Below, in pieces: positions 38,719 through 50,700 of a stretch of DNA of 64,000 nucleotides (position 1 is its first letter; each line of letters begins with the position of its first letter). This DNA comes from Galerina marginata (taxonomy: Eukaryota > Basidiomycota > Agaricomycetes > Agaricales > Galerinaceae). The stretch lies in contig JAECYW010000011.1 in NCBI GenBank assembly GCA_023014335.1, positions 1,426,001-1,490,000 on the forward strand. Reading direction: 5' to 3'. The position numbers and the translations under genes were made by a program. The notes beneath the pieces were generated by a model. The model was not told where the DNA came from. It saw nothing but the letters and a program-made list of their open reading frames with translations, and did no database searches.

Positions 38719-41700
38719 TCAGTGAAAATGTAGGACATTACTTACCTGCCTTCGAAGTACAGTTACCCAGACTTTCTGCCCTCGAATAGTTGATGTATGA
38801 CGAATGGCATAACATTTAATGTCCCTAAGATCGATAAGCATAGGTAGAATTTGTTCTGTAGGATGGTAATGATCATGTTGCCACACTTGAACAGATGCAG
38901 CAGTGCTGTGTGAAAGGATTAGGACGTGATAACCATGCATTAATTGGAAGGCTTACAATGAATTCCATATTGTATCCACAAGAGATACTTGGGATGGAAC
39001 CATCCAGCGCATATGACCGAAATGATGCAGGCCAACAGCAGGCTGATTGATCGCAAATATATCTATTAGTTCGCCAACTTGTAGGACACCATCAACCTTG
39101 ACAGCCACCAAAGAATCAGCCGCAGATCCAGACCGCCGAGACGCAGAAAATTGATTATAGTCGATGACGACGTGGTCAAAAAACGTTGCCCGACAGAGCA
39201 ATGGTCGACTTTGAGGAGACGGCGGCAAGGCAATATAGGAGTGAAGGATTCCCGGACCAAGCCGTTCTTGGAAATGTCGTAGAATCTCAAAATAAAGGGG
39301 GGTAGGGATAGCTGCAGTTTCGCCACGATCGCTCAGCTTGAATGCGACACCCCCAGTTTCTTGAGCTTCGTCAAGCTGCTGGGCGAGTGCTTGTACCGTT
39401 CCTCGGTCATCAGCCGATGCCCTGTACATAGCAGCCGCCAATGAACGTAGGTCTTCATCTTGCGAGTTGGACGACTGTGCAAGCTTTAGAAATAAATCAA
39501 TGTCAGTAATGCAGTCAGGTACAATAAGCTGCCACTTACAAGCCTGGTCTCCTGAACTGTTCTGTGAAACTCTCTGAAAAATGACGTTTCAAGCTCGCCA
39601 CCAGCATGGTTACTGGTCTTATAACTCTTGAGGACCTTGTTCAACCGTTCGAACAGGAAGGTCCAGAATTCATGCAGGGGTCCATAATCTCGTACAGACT
39701 CTGGAGTATGACATGCATAGTGGTGGTTTGGGCGGATAACCGAAGGGCCATAGAGCTGTTCAAATCTTAGAAGTGATCTAGCAACCGAGAGATCACCATA
39801 CCTTCACCAATTCCTGACAATATTCTCGCAACAGCCTGTCTGCTATCTGTAGATCGTCTTCCTTGATCTGACGACCAATGAGTATTTGAATTGCTTGACA
39901 CAACTTCAGAAAGTTGAGAGGATCTTCTGGGTGAAGGTTCGACGGAGTTGCCGCATCTGCTGCCTCATCTTCAGCAGTTGTATCATCATTCCGTCGAGCA
40001 CGCTTTCGGGTGTTCGCCCTTGCTGGTTGGCCATAAGCATCGTCATTGTCATCTTCAATGGCACCTGCATCAAGTTCATCGTCATCGTCATCAACCTCCA
40101 TAACCTATACCCCGATGAGAACAGGACAAATAAGATATAGTGTAATTTATACTCACGGCAGCAGCAGCTCGCGCTGAAGGTTTGCGTGTACGAGAAGGTC
40201 TTGCCTCATGCCTCGCGGCTGCCGCTTCAGCAGCCTTCGCTTTGGCGGCAGCAGCCTTGGCTTTCTTTGCTAGCTGCGCTTCCGCAATAGCTGAAATCCT
40301 CCGCTCCAAGACAAATTGCCGGTCAGTTGCCATGTAATCTTCCCATATTTGAGGAATCTGTGGCAATCATATTAGAACCATAGACCGGTCGAACAAGGAA
40401 TAAAATTACATACCGCAATGGGTGCAACAACCGTGATGAAAACGAGCCACTGATCTGCAGTCAGTGAGCCACCTGCAGGCTCTCCGATTAGACTGGGCAG
40501 GCGGCCTAGTTTGGCAGGCATACGGAGCTAGAAACACTCGATGAACAGGTTTTAATATGAAGAGGATTTAAACTCACGTCAGCCAAGATGGCATGGAGGC
40601 GGCGCAGTTCTTTGGTCTTTCGGAGGATATTGAGTTGAACCCAAATGTGATAGAAGTGAGTTTTGACGATGCCTGATGCATCCGATGAGATGCTTGCTGC
40701 GGGGTAGTTTTGAAACACGTAGATGACTGAATAGGTAGACTTTTAATAAAATCTAATCCCCTATCACACACACACACTATCAGTCAACACAGTAAATCAA
40801 TCCTAACACTTGACGAGCGTTAAGCACCCAATCAAATAATCAAGTTAATTGATCAGTTCTTTTTGGGAGGGACAGGTATTTTTATAATAACAAGACTAAT
40901 CCGAAGAATCCGTCTGGTACAGGGAAAAGTACGCGTTCACGTAGAATGGACGCGTCGACCCGAGGGTGAACACTTATTGGGTTGTTGTTGGGGAAATAGA
41001 ATATAGATAACAAAATCAAAGACTCTGCCTCTTGGGATCGCGGGATACGTCACCGAGACGCGTACGGGACTTAATTACTTTAGACTCTTGAAAAACGGGA
41101 TAACGCCACTCTGGGACGCGTATGACTCTCTTGGGGTTACCAAAACCCTACTCGACGGGAAGAAAACTCTGCAATGTCCGGTGTAGTCTACAACTATCTG
41201 AGTTGCCTCTACCACAGTCCAGGTCTTAGACACGCGACGCACTACCAAAGTACGGGTTACCGCGGCTAATCGGATGGCCACTGGAGCCTCTTCAAGTCAA
41301 ATAGATGACAGGTGTAAGAGATCGTTGTTCAAGTCCTTAAGTCTTTCAAAATCAAGTACGTTCACTCTGATCACAAAAGGTGAAATTCCGTCTAAGACAA
41401 ATAAATCTGTTTATTCAAAATTCCGCGAAGTCAAGTTAACACTTAGAAGTCTCGAAGAGGTTCTGGTGAACGTTCAAGATATAATCTCGTGGGTGGTAAA
41501 TTGCTTGTCTTTTTCTACGTACGCGTACAGCTTTTATACTACTGAGAATATTATTTTACATGTGATACAATGAAGGACTCGGCCTTTTACAAACAGCTGA
41601 ACCGGATGCCAAGTTTCTTGTTTACTAAGCTTTCTGTTTCTTGCATAAGCTATCTTTCTGGTTGGCACGGGTACGCGTCGTTATTACTCCTTTGGTAAGG

Positions 41701-44700
41701 GTGTTCAGAGGTTCTTGCTGAGACAAGACCGTAAAACGCGTCCCGATGTGCCGGGTCTAGGCTCTATCTGTGTGTTGTGGAAGACGCGCCCATATGTTTC
41801 GATGGACGGGCCCGCACGGTAATCTTATCTTATCTCAGTCTTCGGGTGCGCACTGTTATTCGCGTCCGTTATTGTTCGCCCGAGATGTCCGTGGGACTCG
41901 ACTCGGCAATCCTTCCTTTTACAGTAAGATCGAGACTCGAGAAGCCATCACGGTCGAGACTCGGCAGTTCCCGTCCCTCATGTTCTGGGTTCGCGAGCTT
42001 GTTACTTGATTTGTCAGGTGGTGCCGCGTCGGCACCATAGTTGTGGGTCCTATTCTTCGGATATCTGTCCCTATTCGTTTAGACGCTAGAGACCTGTGCC
42101 TGTCAGTTAGGCGCACAGGTGGGCCCGCGTTCACAGTCCTCGCCTTATTACCGCGCTTCGTATACGGACGCGTACCCGTAATTAGAAGCACATAGTTTAA
42201 CTTGGACCTCGTCGCGTACAATAGTTTCCTCTAGTCTTGGCTGGTTTATACTGATTGCCCGAGACTTAGACAATGAACCGCGCAAGATAAATCATTATTC
42301 TAAGTCCAATATTGGTGTGAGGAACAGGTAAAAACCGAAAATTCAGGGCTGGCCGAAGGGCCGTCCCTTCATCTCCCCCCAACTTAGATGTTGACTGTCC
42401 CCAGTCAACTCTATTTGCATAGGATCCGCACTCCTGTCCGTCAAGCTCGCGTCCATCATTGTTGTTCGGGAGCGCAGTGGGAAAATGTTTGCCTGGTGAC
42501 GCGCGACTGCTGCGGTCCTCTGACGAACCTCCGTGCAGGGACATCCGTTTTCGGAAATGTTTCCCTGAACTGTCAAACATAGGCTTTCAACGGGCGCTTC
42601 CGTTCCTCCCGAAGCATGAGAACCTATTTTATCTTGGGGACGCGCCCCTTCCTCTCATTTCTTCGAGGTTTCTGGCGCATATCACCGAGACGCGGATCTT
42701 GGGGTATTTAAGCCGCGCCTCTTTCGTCTTCTCCCTCATCATTCCCCTCCTTTCCTCTCTCCGCGTCCTCACTATGGAAGGCACGCTCGACTTCACCGAG
42801 TTCGCTCTTCTTCCGCCCCGCGTCGTAGCAGCCTGCTCCGCCATCTGGGCCGCGTTCCAACCGTGGCTCGCACCTCTTACTGCTATTCCGCGAGTCTTGC
42901 TGTCCCGCGACGACGCCCTCGCCGTGCTGACTGACCAGCACGACAACTTGGTGAGTTACTCTTATCTTTCTATCTTTGGAAACTTATATCTGCTTTCTAG
43001 GCTCTTCTATGTAACGTTTATCATCCCCAGGGCACCGTCGAGCCCTTCAACGTTCGACGCGTCCGTAACTGGACTTATCGGTTCATTTCGCGGCTTCGCA
43101 GGGAACAACGCGACGCGTTTATGCCCTTGCTGCCCGTCAGTCATCCGACACTTTTCGCCCCGGACTTGGTAAGTCCTACGTTGTTTCCTCCGATTAAGCT
43201 TTTCTTAACCATTTTTTTTTTTGGCTGCTCCCAGAGCGACTTGTACCCAATGGAGGTCGTCGTTTTCGACCCCTTACTCGAGTGTCGTCCGACAATGCCC
43301 GACCCGTCCCTTTTATCTGCTGGTCCTTCGACATCGGTCAACGTCACCCCTCCAGACGGTCCCGCTTCCGGTGACGAGTCTGATTCCGCGTCCGAGGCCC
43401 ATCCTCGCAAAAAGGCTAGGGTCGCGGGCAGTTCGGATTTGGACTTGGAAAGTAAGCCTTTCTTTATTTATTACTATCTGTTCTCAACCCCTGCTGAGAT
43501 ATGACTCTCATCTATTCAGCCTCGGAAATTCCTCGACCGGCGCGTCGTTCCACCCGCGCTCGCCGCGAGGCTGCTCAAGCTGGCCTTCCGCCCGTTGACG
43601 ACGTCGATGACGCTGCCGACGCTACTTTTGTTCCGTCATCGCCACCAGGTCCCGTCAAAGCTTCGTCCAAAACTAAGTCCAAGTCAAAGTCCAAGTCGAA
43701 GTCCAAGTCCGCGTCGGCACGAGGCTCTCATCCTCAGCGCAACATTAGAAGAGATAGTGCTCTACGCCAGCTCAACCGCAACTTGTCCATGATCACGAAC
43801 CCCGGTGTTGATATCGACGAGTCCGAGCCTATCGAAGTCGATCCGCTATCTTTTGACGACGTTAAACGATTGGCCGCGGATCACCGTCAAGTACGTTTCT
43901 TTTCTTTTCTACTTTATCTTTCTTTCTAATGCTGTCTTATTTTCTCTAGCCGGACTATAGGTGTCAGTCCTGCCGGGACATGGGTCGCAATAACTGCACC
44001 TTCCGCGGGCTGCATCAGCCCTGCGCGCCGTGCTTCCGCTCCAAGAACACCCGCTGCGACTTTCAGCTGAAGCCACACGACAAGATCCGTAGTGGCAACC
44101 TTGCTTACGAGGTCGGCGCGGCTTCTTTGGCTCGTATGTATCTTTTAATCTTTTCTTTTTGTCTTTGTCTAATCACTTATACACCTTTGTAGGTCTTCGA
44201 GAAGTGATTCGACTCTGCGAGAGGGAGGCTGGGCAACGCGCCCTGCTTATCTCTGCCATTCTTATTCACGACACGGCCATTCACGAGTACCACTTGGAAG
44301 GCCGCCAAATCATATACGAAATGCTCCGACGCGACGAGTCGATCAATCTTGAAAAAGTCATCGAATACGAAGACGGCGTCCTAACTGCTCTCTGGAACGC
44401 GTTCCGCTCCGATCCGCTCGTCTTCAACCCGATGGACGAGTCCTTGTCAGTTTTCACCGGCAATGCTCCCTTGTCTGATTTCATTCGCATGGTCCCGGAC
44501 TCGGTCTCGGAGGATGTTCTTCACGTCCTCAACCCTTGTTTTGCGGAAGGTTCCTCTGAAGACGACACTGGTGATGAAGCTGGCCCGTCCCGTCCTCAAC
44601 CTTCCCGTCCTCGCGTTCTCAACCGTTCTCCGTCCGCCGGGGAGTATTATGACGTCGAGGCTCAGGAGGCCGATCCTAATGAGGATCTTGATCTCGAAGG

Positions 44701-47700
44701 AACTGGTTCTATGGACGAGGGCATGCTCCCTGACTATATTGAGTAATCGTGCTGCGCCGCGTCTTTTCTTGTTAATCTTGTCGCGCTATCTCTTTATAAT
44801 TGTCTTATAGTCTTTACTTAGATATTTTTCCGAAGCTTTTAATATCTTAAGTACTCTTGATGTATCTTATATCATTTTAAAATGCATAAAGCTTCTTATC
44901 CTGTTCTTTTTCTGGTGTTTTCTTTTAAGTCTATCCTGTTTCCTAAGTCATCCTATGTGACTTATAATTTTCAAAATTTTATCTGGTTTTTCTAGTGTCT
45001 AAACTTCAGTATGTGTATGAGATAGTATGGGTAGGCGACCCTCCTCCCCCCAACTTAAATATCAACTGTCCCAGTTGAAGACAAGCTGAGCGCGTCGGGT
45101 GGACAATCCCATTTTAGGCGAAGCCTTCCATGTGGTCACCGAAACCTAGACGCGCCGCGTGCTATATAAGACGCGGTCAGGAATTTATCTCAAACTTGAC
45201 CATCATGTCTTCTTCAGAGTCCGTGTCGACATCTAGCTCAGAGGACGAGGACGAGTACCGGCCTTATGATAGAGGCCCGTCCCCTTACGTTGGCTATCTG
45301 CCGTTCCACTTCATTGAAAGCGACTTATCTTGCTACCCTCTCCATCAACGTCAAAACGCAAGGTGGAGGACAACTTATCGGCGAGCCCTCGCTCTCCTGT
45401 CCGCGGGTTCGCGACGTTTCCGGAGGGAAGAATTACTTCAGGCCATGGACAGCGGCGCGGCGTATACGACTATACCAGTCGCGGCGCTGAAGTATTGGAC
45501 TGACTTCATGGTGCGTTAAGTCCAATAAGGCCACGTTTGACTTATCTGACATCTTCACCTATCAACAAGGTCATCGTTCCCAAATACCTGATTGTGTACG
45601 GATCGAAGTTCGCCGATCACTACAATCGTCTATGCAACCACTGGTGTTCTGTCTTAATGGACGCGCCCCATGAAGCTGGCGGCGAGACCTGTATCAAGTT
45701 TCTGTCCCTGATGACCCGGCCTGATATTCCATCTATGCCAGCCTACAGTTTGGTATGCGAACAAAGCCCGCCTTTCAACGTGCAGCTGACCTACTTGTTT
45801 ATTCAATCAGAATCTTCTAGCTGGTTGGGAGGCCGGAAACGCGGCCATCCGGAAGCGTTTCACGATCCCTATTATCAATCTGAACTACACTCTTTACCAA
45901 GCGACGTTCATCATGGTGCGCCAAGAGCAATATAAGGTGATCATCAAGGCCCTTCAAGCTCACTACACGGAGACATCGGAGACCGTAGACACGTTCCTTA
46001 TTTGAGTATTGCACGTAACTGCGTGGTGCAGTTCCATCAGAATTTATTATCATGCGTACCGTCGGAAGTTTTTCCGATACTTGTCTGACCCCGAATGCCT
46101 GAGCCGCGAACATACAAAGGAGGATGGTAAACTGGAGTTAGAACTACCAATGGCAACCGACCCGTCCTTTGCAGTCTTTCCTGGTGTTCCTTCTTGCGCT
46201 GAGCTCTACGTTGCCTTGGCACAGAGGACCGCGTACGATCAAGACTACGCGACCGTTATCCAGGACCTTGTAGAAGAGGCACTCGTTGCTCGCACAATAT
46301 TCTGTGCCCGCGTGCGCATCACTCGTTACCCGACGGGAGGAATATATCAACCCCCGATGGAAGAGCTGATGGACTGGACCCAAGCTTTCGTTTGTAATCT
46401 TTCAAAACCCGCATCTTGCTAATTTTTCTAACAATTCTTAACCTGTTCAGGTGCACTTTCCGAAAGAACAAATCGTATACGGGACACCAGTAGCGCTTGA
46501 ATACATCGCGCTCTCGTCTCAGTGGCTAACAGTCCTTAGACATCGCCCCGATAATCGGACCGCGGGCAGTGATTTAATCAATCAGTACGGCGGGATTGTT
46601 AAGAATATGTTAGACCTTATGGCGGCCCCCCATATCCCCGCTTTCCCAACTCGTCTGTCGGTGCGTTTGTCCGGTTTATCTTTCCTAAAGTAGGTGCTAA
46701 CAAAAATCTATCAGACCCTTCATTCCGCATGGGCTTATGGCAACGGCGCGGTAGAGGATGATCATACTAGAGGCTTCACCAGCCTCCTTGAAGTTGCCGA
46801 ATTTAATCATTTACATGCTCTGGAATGGGCAATGATCGAACAAGAAACCCGTCCTGGTGGCTCACTTCCACCTGCTCTTCTTCGTAGAACCCCGTAGACT
46901 CTGTTGTCGACTGTAGTTTCCCAGAAAATATACTTGTCTTCCTCTGTGATTTTTATCTAAATCATGCTTGAGCAAAATCTATAAAGCCAGGCCTAGTAGG
47001 GACGCGTCTTTCAGCAAGTTCCCGTTATGGCGGCTATTGATATCTTTGCGTTAGACCCTCCTTCCGCGTCGCTACGCATACAACTCGCCACCGCCAATGC
47101 AGCGTTTGAGGATGCTGTTGCCTACACTGGCTTGGGTCCCGCGAATATTCCATTGGAGGAATTGTTAACGCTTTCCGCAATATTGGTACGCGGTCAATTG
47201 CTGACCATTTTGCTCCCGTCCTTACTAATAAATTGATAGGTCGAATACAACCCAGACTTTATTACATATGGATCTCTCGTCGGGACCATATACATTAAAG
47301 TTTTTCAAGTCTGGCACGATGCCACGGTGAATCACCCAGGAGCGGCCCTTATTCCGGGGCGCTTCCAGCAACTCATGCGCAGGCCTGATGTGCCGAATCT
47401 TTCTGCTTCGTACGGGGTAAGCAACAGGCCCCGTCCCCTTCTAATTAACCTTTACATAACAATATCTGATCATTATTCAGCAATTGTCCACCATATGGTT
47501 GACTAGCAAATTCGAGGTTGTGGCTGAGTTGGCCCGCACACCCATACCCGATGGTGAATTGTTCCGTCTGAATCTGATCAGGATGAAAGAATGGCATCGT
47601 TTGGAACGCGCTCTGAAGCCAATAGTCGAGTTTGGTACGGCTATTGTGCCCTTTGAATAGGTAGAGATTTAGTGAATGCATGATCACAACTTCTACTACG

Positions 47701-50700
47701 CCCAGAATAGAAATCTCGGAGCGTGGACGCGCCGTGATGCCAAGACCGACGATCTTTTCAGGTGACAGAATCAAAGTATATTTCCCCATTGAGGTATTTC
47801 GTCATAGAGCCTACCATTCGGCGCGTTAAGTAGTAGACGCGTCGGTAGGTCGTTACTTCGTTGTGCAGGACGCTCAAGCTATAAGAGAAGCGACCAAACG
47901 GTCGGTCAATCCCCACTCATCTCTTTGAAAATGCGCGCTGTACTCGATCCCTCTGTTGAGGACGCTGTCCGACAAACTTTTTACATTATGCATCATACGA
48001 CTCCCGAGTCCCCGCATGATAGTCGTTCCGTTGTTTCCTTGTGGAACGGGTTGATTGACGCGGCCAAGTTCATTGTATGTTGCATTTCTCTATCATTACT
48101 ATTTATCTGAATATTAACTGATCTTCTGCGACCCCTTCATCTAGTCGGGTTGGGTCGAACACCCTCAACTTGTCCAAGACGCGGGCAAGACCGCTCGGGA
48201 CATCCCTTTCGGAATTCGTCGTGCCTTCCAGGACTACATGAAGGCATATCCTGGCAAGTTCCAAGAGTACCCTCAAGAATACCGCGCCATCGCACGGCTG
48301 TGCAGGTGTATTCAAGAACTTCGCGAGAAAACCGCAGGTCGTGTACGTCCCTGTGCCGTGTTCTATCTTTAACACCCTTGTTAACATCCCGTCTGATCTT
48401 TTAGGGTTCCAAGCAAGGTAGTCGTTCTGGCCGGGGCCGAGCTGATGATCAGGAAGACGATCAGGTTCGTTGGTCCGCGTCGCTCCAATCTTTTTAAAAC
48501 CTTACTTATTTTTCTATATCAAATTCAGGATGACACTGAGGAGGTAAGGATACGTCTTAGCCGTCCTTTCGTTACAGGGTTTTTAACTCGGGCATTCAAG
48601 GCTATGGTTGTGGATGACGAGGGGGGGCCTAGCAGTAGCCAAGCTCCTGCCGCTCCCCAAGCACCTACCGCGCCCGCTGCCGATCGCGTTCTTCGCTTTA
48701 AGAAGAAACCCACTCCAGCCAAGGTACGCGTGCCCTCGTCTTCCAAGAGCAAGAAACCTAAGCCTGGAATTGTCCCGAAAGCCTGTGGAGAAGCGTGCGG
48801 ACGTAAGTTCAGCTTAACTACTCCCTTTTCTGATTTATTTCTTAATCTGTTATCTTAGACCACCAGGTCGTCTTCTGTACCGGTCCCCCCCATCAACAAG
48901 CGGGCGAGGCCGAACCATCCGTCCCCCGACGGTATGTATTTATCCTGTCTGTTGCTTTTTCCTTGTCTTGACCAAGTGTTCTCTTTCTCTAGGGGCTCCT
49001 TCTGAGCTTCCCGCCGGGTCGCTCCAGGAGGCTCTTGAGATAGCGGCTTCCCCTTCTATTCCGTCGGATGTGGAAGGTATCGACAGACAGATTAACATGC
49101 TGAGTGGAGATTTAAGTGATTACAACTATCAAATTGCTTATAATCTCCGCCAACGTGAATCTGTTCTGGCTGAAATTGCGAAACTCAAAGAAGCTCGATC
49201 TAGTCTGGACGCCCCTGCAGAAGCCGATGAGGAACTTGATGTTTAATATGTACGCGTACTGGTAGATTTTCAGGTTTTTCCCTTAGTAGTTCGTTCATCT
49301 ACCTTAGGCACTTTTTCCCGAAATACCAATTCATTTGTCCGCGTCACACTATCAATCTGTGTCTTCATCATCAGAGTCCGCGCCTAATTGGACTTTCTCC
49401 AATGCGTAGTCTCGTCCCTTGAAGTCTTCTACTTCTTCTGGCATACTCAATATCCTTTCTAGTCCTTCTCTTGTGATGTCAATTAAGTCTAAAATATCGC
49501 CGGGTACCTCGATCTTTTCACGAGCATAGTACGGGATTACTCTGAAGGCTCCGACTTTATGTTGCCAGACGGCCCCGTTCATCTCCGCCACTACGTATGA
49601 ACCTCCAATGGTTCGTCTAATGACAATCATAGGCCCCAAGTACCGCGGCTTCATTTTTCTGTCTAAGTTATCTTCAACTGTAGTGTTCCGGACCAGTACT
49701 AAACTACCTGGTTGGAAATCATAATCTTTGATGACCGCGCGATTATCCATCTCATAACGCAGCAATCGCTCATATTTCTGTTGGTCAATACGTTCTCTCA
49801 TCTCTTCTACATGCAGACGGTGCTTTGCCAACGCTTGTGCGCGGAACGCGATTAATTCTTCGTCGGTCATTACCCCAGTTGGAGGTTTGACTAACCAAGT
49901 CGCTTCCTTCACATCTAGCGGTAGTATTGGATTTGCACCTGTGATCATGAAGAATGGGGAACACCCCATCCGTCGGCGAATAGTAATGCGATCTGCCCAT
50001 ATTACATAGGGTAAGAACCAGAACCATTTGTGGATATTCTTTCCACCAAGTAACTTGTAAAGCATCTGTCTTACATCCCAATGAGGACGCTCTACTGCCC
50101 CGTTAGCTTGGGAATTATAAGGTGATATCCTAATGCCTTGAATACCATATTTCTGCTCTAACCATTTGACCGCGGCCAGGAAAGATGGGCCATTATCAGT
50201 CACAAATTCAACTAGACATGCCCATCGACAAATGATATCTTCCCATATCCACATGCCAATAGACCGTCCATCATTCTTTCTAAGGGCGCGGCCTTCCATC
50301 CATGAAGTCATCGCGCACCGTCCGTGAGCTATGTATCCGCACTGGTTAGACGCGGGCGTCATATGCATTACATCTGCATGTAAGGTCTGAAATATGGATG
50401 GGGTATGCGTTATTACTGGCTTTATCTTGATCATTGTCTTCTGTCTTTCTTGGCATACATGACAAGTCTTCACAAACCAATTGACATCCTTTTCCATTTC
50501 AGGCCACCAAAACCTCTGTATTAGAAGTTGGTTGGTCGCATAAAACCCTCTATGTCCTCCGTGATCATGGGCCGCGGTTAACATGTACATGCGTCTCTCT
50601 TTCTCAACGTATAGTCTGTGCTTAGCTCCTTGCCCTCTATGATATAAGCGTCCCTCATAAATAATGAAGCGATTCGCGAAGCGTAAGAACTGTTTATATT

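Larger units (their letters stand above)
44747..45204. other. Spacer between antisense genes A and B, with PPT/hairpin copy
   Basis: AT-rich 3' flank of gene A, then the second CTCCCCCCAACTTAAAT motif (45045-45060), the second hairpin and the promoter of gene B. Confidence 0.6.

Noticed and set aside
40686..42371. ORFs of 68-100 codons inside the LTRs
   Set aside because: They recur identically in both LTRs because the LTRs are identical, overlap each other in several frames and show no domain or codon signal.
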